Assembly (NCBI GenBank): GCA_015680685.1
Contig: MNCI01000952.1
Coordinates: 661,978-697,509 of the forward strand
Origin: Gnetum montanum
Lineage: Eukaryota > Streptophyta > Gnetopsida > Gnetales > Gnetaceae
Direction of reading: 5' to 3'
DNA length: 35,532 nucleotides
The position numbers and the translations under genes are program-made. How positions within the stretch are numbered: position 1 is the stretch's first letter; each line of letters begins with the position of its first letter. The notes beneath the pieces are model-generated. The model was given only the letters and a program-made list of their open reading frames with translations. It was not told the DNA's origin and did no database searches. Below, piece after piece: positions 11,171-22,191 of the stretch.

Positions 11171-12396
11171 AGTCAATACCTCTTTATATATTATTTATTA
11201 AAGAAGGAGATGATGTTCCATTTACTCCTAACCGATTACATGATCCATGGTATGAAGATATTAAGTTTTATTTAATCTTTCATTATTATCCTTCAAATAT
11301 ACCTAGATATAAAAGAAAGCTTCTACTATCTAAATGTTTTAAATTCATCTTAATTAATGGGAAGTTATTTAGAAATAATTTCAAAGGAGTATATCTTAAA
11401 TGTTTAGACCAAAATCAAGTAAATGATACTGTAAAGAAACTAAATGAAGAAGAACATATAGGATGTTATTTGCTAGTTTATAAAATTACATAAGATAATG
11501 AGATGTTAGCCTAGTGGTAAAACTCTTGATTTAAAAATTCCAAGTCATAGGTTCCATTCTCATGGGTAATGCTGAGTTATAAAGCTCTAATTAGATTATA
11601 TATCTTGGGGTGTACCCATATTACAATTTTCAAGGTTCCAACACCCCTACATAAATTTATGAGAGTAGGATACTATTAACGTCCTATGATTAATGATGCT
11701 TACAACTTAGTTAAAACTTGTGTACAATATCAAATGTTTAAAGGTCGAGATTAAAAAATTTTAGCTCCTCTTCAACCTATAATAGAAACTAGTCCCTTCC
11801 AATCATGGCCCGTAGATTTTATAAGAATGATTAATTCGTCATTGACATCTTAACATAAGTTTGTCTTAATAGCCATTGATTATTGCACATGCTAGTTAGA
11901 ACCCAAGGCTACTAAAATTGTAATGTCTTGTGACGTTATTTGATTTTTAGAAAATAATGTAATTTCTAGATATGGATAACCTTATGCTTTAGTAGTCGAT
12001 AATAGACATGATTTCATATCCATAGAATTTACAAATTGAACCAAAGAACATAACATTATAACCAAGTGTTATTCCCAAGATAATGGATTAGCATAGTCAT
12101 CTTATAAAATTATATTGGATGAAATTTACAAAATGATAAACTATAACTCCTACACATGGCATAAACAGTTGAAATGGATGGTATGGATTAATCAAACTTG
12201 TTATAAATAGTTAACTAAAATGACATCATATTATCTAGTGCATGGATAAGAACAAATTTTACCAATAAATTTACTCATTTTAACATATTAATTTTTCTTG
12301 TATTATTTTCCTACTAATAAACATTTAATTTCACATACATATGACATTTGAATTTAGAACTTAATAGGATTAAATTGTGTTGATAAGTTAGTAAGT
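11171..12396 (+). pseudogene. Integrase of element P, split by a SINE
   Basis: The N-terminal zinc region is interrupted at 11490 and resumes at about 11650 with RVGYY. The core follows: QYQMFKGRD (about 11730), FQSWPVDFIRMI (about 11798), VLIAIDYCTC (about 11865-11890, first catalytic Asp), YALVVDN (about 11980-12002, second catalytic Asp) and QDNGLA (about 12078-12095, just before the catalytic Glu region). WHKQLKWMVW and YYLVHG come later. The end reads GLNCVDKLV just before LTR B. Stops at many former Trp and Gln codons inactivate it. Confidence 0.75.
11491..11649 (+). mobile_element. tRNA-derived SINE inserted in integrase
   Basis: About 159 bp with RNA polymerase III promoter boxes. 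A-box-like TAGCCTAGTGG is at 11507-11517 and B-box-like GGTTCCATTCT at 11550-11560, with 32 bases between them, normal for a tRNA-related SINE head. The flanks carry an imperfect target duplication, TTATAAAATTACA (11478-11490) and ACATAAATTTAT (11649-11660). The integrase reading is continuous only if this block is removed. It has no cloverleaf-quality stems, so it is not a working tRNA gene. The subfamily is not recognised. Confidence 0.65.
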
Positions 12397-13214
12397 TCAC
12401 TACATCGATGGATATGTATCAATGTAGCCTAATTGACATATCCTTTGATATCTTGACCCATATGTGTAAATGCCATCTAGCTTGTAACCTATATAAATGT
12501 ATGTGCCATCTACAATTATGGCACCTTTGGTCATTCTAGTTGCCAAACTCTTATAATTTTCTTTTGTATGACTTAGCCAAATTCCCCTCTAAGTACTATA
12601 TTGAGCTAATTTAATAAATTTTTATTTGAGTGCATGATGTACCTAAATACTTCTACATGATGGCAATAAAATTGAGATTAATTCCTTGCATTGTAGCACA
12701 ATGACTAGTACTTTATTTTTAGCATTTTATTCTTCATGCACTTTACTTTCTAGCATGTAATAATTTAATATTTTATTCTGTATTAGCTTGAATACAACAA
12801 CTTCAAGTATAATATATTAAATTTTGGTAATCCTAGTAGTGGATACTTGGTTTGTCCAGCAACGTTAATATAGGTTCAAGATGAGTACAAAAAGTAAGAA
12901 TAGATGCTCTATGCTTGGGATAGTTTAGATTACCTTCAAGTTTATAGCTAGTTAATATTTTAATATATTAATTACTTTATTATTTTAAATTCTAATAATA
13001 AAAATAATAAAAATGAAAATATCTTATGCCTCAACTATACTTTACCATACTAGTTAAGCTAGCACATGTGATGATTGGAAAAACAATGACCAACAACAAT
13101 ATATCCAATTATTTAGGATACTTTTAGCCAATAGGTTTCATGGAGTTCAACTAGATCGCATGTATGCACTTATGATTCATATGGTTAGGTGTAAGAAACT
13201 CTTGTAGCTCATCA
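12397..13214 (+). repeat. 5' LTR of element B
   Basis: The 3' end is well defined at GCTCATCA (13214), followed by a PBS. The last 80 bases (GGAGTTCAACTAGATCGCATG and following) and the middle (GTCCAGCAACGTTA, AATAGATGCT) align with the LTRs of element C. The TATA box is at 12492-12498, preceded by ACATCGATGGATATG, a CATCGATG palindrome. The 5' end is set about 95 bp before the TATA box, as in the sister LTRs. The expected TG may have mutated, so it is uncertain by about 20 bp. Confidence 0.65.
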
Positions 13215-13233
13215 TTGGTACCATTGCTAGGGA
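13215..13233 (+). promoter_or_regulatory. Primer binding site of element B
   Basis: TTGGTACCATTGCTAGGG directly follows the LTR end. It differs from the Athila-type Asp-tRNA PBS by only a few changes, mostly transitions. The core TGGTACCA recurs beside LTR F. Confidence 0.75.
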
Positions 13234-13860
13234 ACTTACTTTTGTGCTCTAAGTATTTTAGATAATTAAATAATAAAAGGATCATTGTAGAAACGTAATG
13301 AACTATTATAGAAATAATAATAATATTTTATTCAATTCACACTACAAGAACAAACTAAGAACTGAGTTCTTCTCATAGGGATGATTCCCCACTTGCAGAT
13401 GATAGGATAAGAAAGAATCCAAATGAAGTACCTCAATAACTCAAAGTGAGCTTCCCTCATTGAGATCCATACTATTTGGACTTCATCTTTATCCTTCACC
13501 AAGATGAGTAGATGCAATGAAGAGACCTAGAGGGAAATATTGTGTTGTCATAGAATCATGTCATTCTATCAATGTTCATATAAGCATTGACAAAGCTAAG
13601 ACTGGAAATAACAGTTCCAAATTACTAAGTGAAAAATCACTTCTCTAAGGATCATCAATCTATGGAGGCCTAACTTTGAAAAGACAAACTAATGGAGGTT
13701 CACCATGAAGCCTCTAATAGTAAAAGGGAATCGATCATACTAACATTGCAATAAAAAAGGAGGATACTCAATATCCAATAGGTTGATCTCAAGGTTAAAA
13801 TTCTCCATTCTTCGATGAAGACAACATGATCCACCAATGGTCACATTTGATCTTGGCAAG
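13234..13860 (+). other. Untranslated leader of element B
   Basis: Between PBS and gag. It is AT-rich, with no coding signal. The position corresponds to the leader of element C, most of which is hidden in the N gap there. Confidence 0.4.
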
Positions 13861-15317
13861 CAATCAAAATAATGGGAGGACTAGACCTAGATCCAAGGGA
13901 ACCTCAAGGCCAACATCTTCTAATCACCAAGTAAGAGATCAACCAAGGGATCAAAGAAAGAGAGAAAGCTGACACAACTCTCCTAGCTCTCCATCCTCAC
14001 CATATTCTTCATCATCTAGCTTTTACAAGGACGAATGTAATGAGGACCAAAGGAAAAATGATTGATGATAAGATGAAGATGATAGAAGACCGTATCATAT
14101 TGATGAAAGAAGGAATTCTTGATAAGATTAAGAGGAAGAGGGACATCATCAAGAAAGAAGACGTAATAAATCATACCATAGAAGACATGGTCATGACAAG
14201 GACCATGGTAAATGAGATGCCTATGATGAACCATTGCTTGCTACAAGGAGTATGATCAACATCTATGAGATAGTACATATTCCCAACAAATATTAGAGAG
14301 ATAGCCACATCAAATGGCATGATGTGAACATTATCCCTAAGTTTAAAGGAGGCTACAATGCTGATCTGCAGTACAATCTACAAGCCTTCCATGATGCCTA
14401 TGCCTTTTGGAACATTTGAAATATCTAACATAAACTTAAATTATTCTCTAGGACACTCAAAGAAAGTTGAAAGTTGATACCAATTCCTTGATGCAAAAAT
14501 CTATTTGTAGACAAAGTACAATGCTAGAGTTGTTCAATGATAAGTATCATACACACTTCAAGGTATTCAACATGAGGAAAAAATTTAAGAATGAAAACAT
14601 GATAACCATGAATCTTTTGATGCAGCCTTGGGCCTATACTATTCATTGCTACACCGATGCTTAGGTCATGGTTTCTCTTAGCATAAGAAACTCTACCACA
14701 TCATAGATGGACTTAAAAACAAAACAAAGGAAAATCTTAGATTCTATGTCCATAGGAGACTATAAAAAATGAGGGCTCATCAAATCCAGAGGCTTATTGA
14801 TTAAGTAGAAAAGAAGAAAGGAGAATTAAAGAATAGGAAAAGTGCTAAAGAATACAATAGTAATCCCTCCATTTACAAAAAGAAGGTCTGTCTCTATGAA
14901 CCTAAGGAGGATGCAACATTAAAGGAGGTTTTGCAGAGGGCAACTTTGTCAATATAAAAATCTATAACTACAATTTCAGCCAAGGTAGATAAGGTGTGGA
15001 ACTCTCTCGATGAAAAGTTTTAAATAATAGTAAAAATCGTAGAGGAGAAAACAAAACAAGGAATACCTAGGGACAAAGATAGAACAAGGAAAAAGAACAT
15101 AGAAAAGGATTATTATCATTAAAAAGATAAATTTGTAGTATTAGAGGGAGTTGTAGACTCCAACTTAGATGATTAAGGGTGTCACATATGCCAATAAAAA
15201 GATGCAAAGGATTGTTGCTTAATTTTATCATACTTGCAAGAGTCTCAAGAATATGCCTTAAACCTAGAATTTGTCAAAAGGCAAACACCTAGAAGATTGT
15301 CTTATCCTCAAGGATGC
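13861..15317 (+). pseudogene. Degenerate Ty3/gypsy gag, element B, truncated
   Basis: Homologous along its length to the gags of elements A and C. The N-terminal part is rich in Arg, Ser, Asp and His (about 13880-14200). The capsid-like part shows FKGGYNADLQYNLQAFHDAY (about 14340-14400) and MLELFNDKYHTHFKVFN (about 14523-14573). A Cys/His motif with GCHICQ lies at about 15178-15195, and PRRLSYPQG follows at about 15290-15316. The sequence stops exactly where LTR E begins, inside the proline-rich C-terminal part. Many TAG, TAA and TGA codons interrupt it. The remainder of B is not seen on the far side within the window. Confidence 0.75.
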
Positions 15318-16247
15318 TGATGACCATCAAGTATATCCTACACCCAACCATAAAAATTACAAGCATTTATGTGAAATCTGATCAAATTCCACAAAATTTA
15401 AGTTCCTAAGTATGTTGGTTCTAGGAAGTGAAATCTAATCGTGACAATCGTCATCTTCCCAAGTACACTTGTGAAGCTTAGTTGTATGGTTAAGTGTAAC
15501 TGGGACACATGATTTTTATTATTTTATATTTTATTCACCTACGATTCATAACAAGTTTAAACTCAATTTATTAACCAATTTCACTAATCTAATTTCCAAT
15601 TAATAACTAACTATCCTAACATAAGCATTTGGTCCCACTTTCCATACACATCCTAAACGCATACAACACTATTAGGTTAAGCATTAAGCACTGCTGGGAT
15701 TACCAAGTGCTATATGTTATGCTCAAAGTGGTCATACTTATGTGTTTGATCTACTTAGCTTAATTGGTTAATTAATTAAAGTCTCACTTATCTTAATTAA
15801 ATGCATAATTAATGAAAATGGTAAATGCAAAAATAAATCAAATAAATCATTAATCTATTCCAAGTGTTGTAAGGTTTGATCAAAAGTCTTATTTTTGTTG
15901 TCATTCACGCTAGTGTGTTGAGGTACATCAGTGCTCAAATAAAGGTTCATACACTTTCCGACTCCTATTGCAAGCACTCAAAAAAATTATTCTAACTTTT
16001 AAAAGATAAAATTGTAAGAGCTTTTCTACAACTAGAACTATCCTCTCATAAAAATGGCTTATGAGCATGTATTTATAGACTTTACTATGAAGTTGCATCA
16101 ATAGGGCCTCATAAATGCAACAAATGCTACATCGATGCAACCCCTTCAATGAGGAAACACTATGTTTATAGGGCCACATCGACGAGGACACATTAACAAG
16201 GCTAGGTCAATAGAGGTCCATTGACACAACAGTCTGACACTTTATCA
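15318..16247 (-). repeat. LTR E, 3' LTR of the coiled-coil element
   Basis: About 930 bp. On the minus strand it runs from TGATAAAGTGTCAGACTG to TTGATGGTCATCA. The TATA box is at 16070-16077 (minus). Upstream of it are repeated CCTCGTCGATG and GCATCGATG blocks (about 16095-16200). R/U5 aligns with LTR A and LTR C. Directly before it on the minus strand is a polypurine tract, and the approach sequence matches that of the 3' LTR of element C, so it is a 3' LTR. It interrupts element B gag at 15317. Confidence 0.75.
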
Positions 16248-16440
16248 TAGCCCCATAACTAAATAAAAAATTATCCTCAAGTTCCTTGAAAAAATTGGGA
16301 AGGTATGGGATTATTAACTAACTCTTGACATAACAAACTAACAATAAAACTAAGAGCTTAAGTGTACAGATCAACATTATTAAAAAAATTTGTGATGTTC
16401 ATGACACAAAATTGAACACCATGCCATGACTACTCAAATT
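16248..16440 (-). promoter_or_regulatory. Polypurine tract and 3' noncoding end before LTR E
   Basis: The minus strand reads TTTAGTTATGGGGCTA immediately before the LTR start, against TTTAGTCATGGGGGTA in element C. The preceding 60 bases (CATACCTTCCC, then AAGGAACT) and a block with TGTCATGAACA also match C at 28235-28365. The tract primes plus-strand DNA synthesis. Confidence 0.75.
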
Positions 16441-19327
16441 GGACAACACATCCTCTAATGGCATGAAGATGGTTGAGAAGATCATATAGAACCAAGTGGT
16501 GAAGGCTCTTAATGTTTTAAAGGATCCTCACCAACTTCGGGTGCATGTGGTGGCTGAGGAGGCTATGGCTATCCTGATGTGGTTGCTACCTTTGGTGGAA
16601 GGTAAAAGGAATCTAGTAATGCCTTCACCATCTTCTTCTTGCTTCGGGGATCATTCATAGTCCACACAACATTGCCAATGTTAGCTGGAATGGGGATATC
16701 CCATAGATTGAGCATTACTGGGAACAACTCCTTAACATTAATGAACTAGAAAGTGAATTATTTACGTTCAACATCGAACGCATTCATTGCATTCTATAGC
16801 TCTTAGTAGTCATTGATTCTTTTGTCTAGGCTCTTAGCAGCAGATCTTTGATCAATGTATTTACTCTTAAGAATGTCAAGTTTATCATTTGCAATTGCAA
16901 GATTTTGCTTGGTTCTTGTGATGCTTGAACTCAACCTCATATAATAAGTACAAGCTAGCCACTTGCTTTTCCAGTTCTGATTGCAATCGTCCAATAGTCA
17001 ACATAACTAGGTTTTCATACCAGAGATTGGCAAGCTCCATATATTCAGTTATTTCTTTTATCTACAACTCCTTTAGGTGAATTTCTGCTTTATTATACTA
17101 ATTAGTCCCATCAATGATGAGTTGCCATAAGTCATGTCCTTGTTGAAATTGTTGGAGGGTATTTTTCACCTTTGCAATCATCACTTGAATGTGTTTCTCA
17201 TTTATTTTTTCTGTAGGCCAACTTGGTCTTTGTAGTGATCTGTGACTCTTTCAAATTTAAGAGCCTCTGATTTCCAAGTGACTACCTCTATTGTAGTCTT
17301 TTGGTGAAGGGAACATACCTCCTCCATGAAGAGGTTTCTATTCTCAAATGTCAATCTCCTTAATTTTGTGTTTTCTCTAGCTAGTTGCTCCTATTGTTGA
17401 TGGATAAAATCAGTCAACTGTTTTTTATGTGCATCAACGTTTTGCAAGCGATGATTTTCTACGATCAACTTTATATTCTCTTAGTAGGTCAGATCCAAGG
17501 CCTTTTTAATCTTAAGCTAAATGGCCTCTACCAAGGATTGGTAGAACACCATCATCTCCATTACATCCTCAAACCCTTTTAACATGATGTGAAGTTGTTC
17601 AAGAGCTTTATCTCTTATCAATGCTAGGTTGAGAAATGAAGGGTCAGAAATCTAGGCTTTCAATTCAACAACTTCTGTAGCGAAGCATTCATTCAAATCC
17701 TTGGGTATTTTGAGTTGCCCTTTGAAAATAATGTTCTTGTGCCTTTCATATAGTAGCTCTAACTGGGTTGTAGTTATATTATCTAGAATGTCAAAGACAT
17801 CCAAAAGTAGTTATCCAATTTCTACCAGTTAGTCTAGTAGTTGTCCATGCTGTGCTGCACTTGATCTAGTGCTTATGGTCCATGCAAATGTCTACACATC
17901 TTTAAGTGTAGTGACATTTGGTATAAATGCCATAAGTGCATTAAGTATCTCAGTAATTATATTAGCATCCACCTCTACTATTGTCTTTTTTCCTTGGTGC
18001 TACATAACTAGTATTGTTGCACCTTCACCCTTCTCCATGCACACCAAAAAGGTCATTACATTCCTAGAAATCTCTATGAGTTACTGTTATTATGAGGGAG
18101 ATAACATTACCTCTCTGGCACTAGGATTCAACCTCGTGGATAACTACATTCATTGGGCAAAGAAAATGGATCCACCTCCACCCATCAAGGTAACTATTTA
18201 GGCCACCTCATTTAGGTGACTCATCGTAGGCCAGTACATAGATGGGTCTCCACCACTCATGCCTACTTATTTCTCTTGCTCACTCAAGAGCCATTTTCAG
18301 AACTCTTGCAACCATTAGGATGTTATAGCAATGTCCAACACTATTTTTTAGGTGGTAGGTGAAGGTGGTGGCTGCTACTCCTTTTCTTGGATTTTTGTTT
18401 CAGGAGTTTTTTCCTTCATCATCTTTGCCCAATTAGTGATTAAAGCACATCAAACAACATCATTAGTGTAGAGGACTACTCCTTCCTTTCGACATAGTTT
18501 TATGATAAGGCATGGGAAGGGGAGTGCCTTCCTTCCATGTTCATTCTCCTTGAATCACTTCTCTATCTTCAGATAGATCAGCTATGGAAGGTTGACCAGG
18601 AATCTCCCACTCATAGCAACGTGTGCATGGGGTAGAAAAGACAATGATTTTGTTGGGCCTCACTGTGGGATTTACATGAAAAGCCAAAATCTTGTAGTGG
18701 ATTCTTTCTACCAATGTGAGCACATCATACATCTTATGGTCAATACCATAGCACCACTAAGCCCATTCTTTTTTGATCCTAGGGTCTACCTACATCGAAA
18801 TCTCGACAAGATTCACCCTAGTTTCAAGTAACTCAAGTGCCTCTGCAATGCCTTGCACTAAGTAGGATACTAAAGTGTCCTTCATTTTGACCATTGAACT
18901 AGCTTGCCTACTATTCCAAAATAAGAACATCTCTCCCATATACCACTCCCTACTAGAAGTGATAATTGGCCACATGGGAAAGGTCTTCAATTGGTCCTAT
19001 ACCTCATTAGGTGCTTGATCCAAGAAGGAACCAAAGTTTAACCCTTGGAGCACTGTCTTCTAAACCTCCCTTGATCTAATTTGATTTAGGAAAGCTTCTA
19101 TCAAGGTTACATGAAGGTTCACTTATTGAGCTAATGCCTCGTCTTGATGGGAATGTTCTATTACTACTACTTATTTTGGAATCTAACGAATAGACTCCAC
19201 TCTAGCCTCTTTCCTAAGTGGTCCTATGGCATGGGTTACAATCGATTTTTACTAGGCTAGTTCTTGGCCATTTCTCCCTTGGTTGAGATGATCCTCTTTC
19301 CTGCATGTGTTTGCCTTTTGGTACCAT
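16441..19327 (-). pseudogene. Long coiled-coil ORF of an LTR element without pol
   Basis: About 960 codons on the minus strand, broken by stops (mostly TAG at likely Trp or Gln sites) and a few frameshifts. Near the start is MVPKGKHMQERGSSQ. A globular-looking N-terminal part follows, seen at 18790-18990 (MKTFPMWPIITSSREW...) and 18541-18732 (LTLVERIHYKILAFHVN...). A Pro-rich linker lies around 18250-18450. The C-terminal half (about 17760-16800) is a heptad-like coiled coil, for example ENHRLQNVDAHKKQLTDFI and LARENTKLRRLTFENRN. A Pro-rich tail is near 16500-16600. I recognise no protease, RT or integrase, no zinc knuckle, and no match to the family gag. It is bounded by LTRs F and E, so it is element cargo. 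A structural or env-like role is only a guess. Confidence 0.55.
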
Positions 19328-19328
19328 C

Positions 19329-19858
19329 TGTGATCACAACATATCCATGGATTAATAGACATAATGTGTAACTTAGAATAACTGGATACCATATTTGATT
19401 AATTAGTTACACTTGGCTATAGTTGGATCATGGAAGATTGCTTATATTATTATTATTTTATTAATTAATTTTTATTATAAGTGTCACTAAAGCTCATTGG
19501 AAGGGTTTACCTCCTATAATTTGGTGTTTTAATGTTTATTCCTTAGTTAAACCTTTATGGGAGTTAGAAAAATGTTGAAAAAGTTTCTATGAAAAACGGC
19601 ACATTTGTGACCCCCACAACTAAGAGCTTACCTTTGGGAGTTACAGGGTTGAAGAATAAAGTGACTTGATAAATCGTTAGGAAGTTATGATCTCTTGAAG
19701 GTTATAGGCTCTAAAAATTTAAAAAATGCTTTTGGCATTTGTGAGCAAATGTGAAAATTTCTAAGGGGGGTCATGCATATATATAGTATTTTTGCACTAC
19801 ATCCGCAAGGCCATGTATACACATGGGCTCCATCGACGAGGCCTCATTTACGAGGTTC
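19329..19858 (-). repeat. LTR F, between G and the coiled-coil element
   Basis: Minus-strand LTR-like segment of about 530 bp with a TATA box near 19778-19785. The block upstream of the TATA box (CCTCGTCGATGGAGCCCATG, then TTGCGGATGTAG) aligns with the promoter region of LTR E. Beyond it on the minus strand, at 19319-19326, lies TGGTACCA, the same PBS core as element B, so F can serve as a 5' LTR of the coiled-coil body. On its other side lies the 3' noncoding end of element G, so it can equally be the 3' LTR of G. The R/U5 part matches E poorly, and the first bases seem lost. Confidence 0.5.
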
Positions 19859-21440
19859 TTAAATAAAATTTTTTAACTTAAATATTTCAAAAAATACAAG
19901 GAATTTTAAAATAAATTTGTGGTTGATGGAGTCCCATAAAAGCCAAGAATATGATGAAATCATTGAAGAGGGTTTTTGAAAGCTAAAAAATTCAAAAATT
20001 TGATGGAGAATATGTGAATTAAAGAAAATATTTAAAGGAGCACAATGTTGGATGCAGAAGATGGATGCACAAAAGATTCTAATTACAATAATGCCTAAGG
20101 ATAAGATGCTTAACAAACCCAACCAAGAGATCTACAAGTGGATCCTCCCCATAGCATGCACATGTCCTATTTGCTTGCATAACCTCAACCTAAGGAATTT
20201 GTGGGTCTCATAGGCAATTAATGGTTGATGAAAATGAAGGACCAAAATCTAGAAGATTCTACCAAAGAATTTAAGTATATTAGATAAAGATACCAAATCA
20301 AGAGCATGGACACCAACAATAAGGTAAGTTCTAAGTAGCATGGATGGATGATGAAGAATGTGAAAAGAAATTCTAAATTGAGGTCATAAGAAGTCCCTTG
20401 TGGATTTGTGTTTAAATGACTTGAGAAGATCCATCCTTAGTCTAGACCATAACTAACCACTTTTAGTGACTTCACATCACCACTTCAAGACTGATCCATT
20501 CTCCTAAAACACAAGAGTGCTTTCACAAAATAACCATCATTTCTTAAAGAAAAGAAAAGAGAAGTAGGAAGTAAGAAAGGGCCTTAGTTAGAGAGGACAT
20601 TCAGGCATGGGTAACATGTCTTTCTAGTTCCATAACTAGTGCTTGTAGCCCATTTATTTATCTAAGGGGTGTGCTTTGAATTCCCATAATGTTTTTTTCT
20701 CTCTTTTATTTTGTTTGTTTGTTTGTTTTTATTTTTATTTTTTTTTCTAAATTTTTAAATGGGAACCACACCATGCAAAGACTTATTCAACTTCCTGCTA
20801 TTGGTTAACATGGAATGGTAAGAAGTCCATGAAAACTCTCATGCATCCAAGTAAGTAGAAGAGTACAAAGAGTATTGAGTCCCCTTGAACTCACACCCTA
20901 TGCAAACCTTTGAATCCTTCCTAATTCTGAAAACCACCAAGGTCATAAATTTATTAAAGGTTTATTTAATGAAAAGGATCTCATACTTCCAAAACAAGAA
21001 GAACCATAGACTTTGTGAATGGGTGGATGATGTGGACTCATTACTTGTTCCATGAAAAAGAAACCATGTCTTAGCCATTGATACAAAAATTAAAAAATAG
21101 AAACTAGACATTAGCAAACAAAACATTAAGCACAAACCACCATTAGTATTAGCTACAACACCATTATCTCTTGTTGGCATAAAGCACGTTTATTAACAAA
21201 AATTAGAAAATCATACTAAAATAAGGTAAAATATATAAGAAAGTGTAAAATATTTAAGAAAGATTTAAATATACTAACGATGGTGTAAAACCAAAAAAAA
21301 TGATGTAAAATAAGAAAAAGTTTTAAAATCAAAAACGTATAAAATAAATAATTTGCAAAAATAAAAATGTGTAAAACAAAAAATAAAAAGATTGAGAAGC
21401 CATGTATATGGTTATCAAAAATGACCATCTCCCCCATGAT
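19859..21440 (-). other. 3' noncoding region of element G
   Basis: Homologous by eye to 26270-27670 of element C, read in reverse. Shared landmarks are the TCATGGGGGAGATGG block (21427-21440), a decayed T-rich minisatellite (about 21220-21400), a segment with GCACACCCCTTAGA, and GGGCTACAAGCACT. It also carries a (TTTG)n-like run at about 20718-20745. There are no coding signals. It links pol of G to LTR F. Confidence 0.6.
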
Positions 21441-22191
21441 TGAGTTGGAAAGAGGATATTCGAAAAATTGAGCATGGTTGTCCATTCGTTGAGGTATCTA
21501 TTACACTGGCTTGCTTAGGCTTGTGGAAAGGCTTCACCTAGTGGATGTTGAACAAATGTTTCTTGTTTGGACTTTTAGGTTTGTATATTATCATGGCCCT
21601 ATAAGGAAAGGTTTCATCAATTATATAAGGTCCCTTCCACAATGTTTGAAATTTGGTTTTTTGGGGAACATGTGTGAGGTTCCAGTAGAGGGCTTTATCT
21701 CCAAGTTGAAGTTTGATCCTTCTGATACTTAGGTTATGTCATTATTTGTTGAATGCCTTATGCACTTAATTTAAGGATAGGGCCACCAATTGATTTTCAT
21801 CTAGCACATTTAGGTTGATTAATCTTTATTTTTGTTTTAGGCTAAGGTCAAGGTCTAGGTCACAAGCTGTTGAAAGTGTATGGAGCTTGGACTGAATTAG
21901 GAGTGTTGGAAGTTTTCTATACACCAACTCATAGGAAGAGTAACCTATAGAAAGTTTCCATGTTGAGAAGTATGCCCAGAGGAAACCATTGGGTTTTGTG
22001 CTCTAGTCTCTCCTATATTTGTGAATAGTTCTTGTTAGGATCTTCGTAATCTCTTATTGGTAACTTCTACTTGATTTTTTCCTTAGGGTGTTAGGGTGTT
22101 GTTAATTCATGTTCAACGACCAAGCATTACATGAGTTTGCAAAAAGTAGCTCCTATAAAATGGGTTAAGTTGTTAGAAATCAGTGCAGGTG
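21441..22191 (-). pseudogene. Integrase, C-terminal part, element G
   Basis: The minus strand shows the second half of a Ty3/gypsy integrase. It begins at 22191 with ALISNNLTHFIGATF-like sequence (second catalytic Asp decayed to Asn) and VEHELTTP. A decayed Glu region follows, then SYELVY-like and TFNSL blocks. The C-terminal domain reads LQLGDKALYWNLTHVPQKTK, LWKGPYIIDETFP and VKPFHKP (about 21500-21720). The first half of the same protein lies at 29192-29720, beyond element C. Stops are scattered. The gene belongs to a full-pol relative of the element inserted in it. Confidence 0.8.
22187..22191 (+). repeat. Target site duplication of element C, left copy
   Basis: AGGTG directly before the left LTR pairs with ACGTG (29192-29196) directly after the right LTR, with one mismatch in five. 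Removing C plus one copy restores the integrase frame of G (M-P-R-A-L-I-S), an independent proof of the insertion site. Confidence 0.8.

Larger units (their letters stand above)
8318..12396 (+). mobile_element. Element P, Tat-type Ty3/gypsy pol relic
   Basis: A 4-kb decayed pol region without visible LTRs or gag. Domains in order are protease (about 8318-8600), an extra RNase H (about 8999-9420), RT (about 9725-10610), RNase H (about 10615-11170) and integrase (11171 onward, split by a SINE). All are homologous to plant Tat-lineage polyproteins. The polyprotein tail (LNCVDKLV, about 12373-12396) ends where LTR B begins, so the 3' end was truncated or interrupted by element B. Many stops and frameshifts make it one of the oldest layers in the window. 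Confidence 0.75.

Noticed and set aside
11501-11575. A tRNA gene
   Set aside because: A- and B-box-like motifs are present, but no proper acceptor or anticodon stems could be seen, and the block sits between imperfect target duplications in an integrase. A SINE fits better.
17869-18201. 110-codon plus-strand ORF
   Set aside because: It is antisense to the coiled-coil ORF, whose minus-strand reading is longer and continuous on both sides.
18541-18732. A plant mobile domain or host gene exon
   Set aside because: It is part of a much longer decayed reading bounded by LTRs. No splice structure or family motif could be supported.
19859-20122. Hydrophobic minus-strand ORF of 87 codons
   Set aside because: It lies in the 3' noncoding region of element G. 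The T-rich composition alone gives Phe/Ile/Leu-rich frames.
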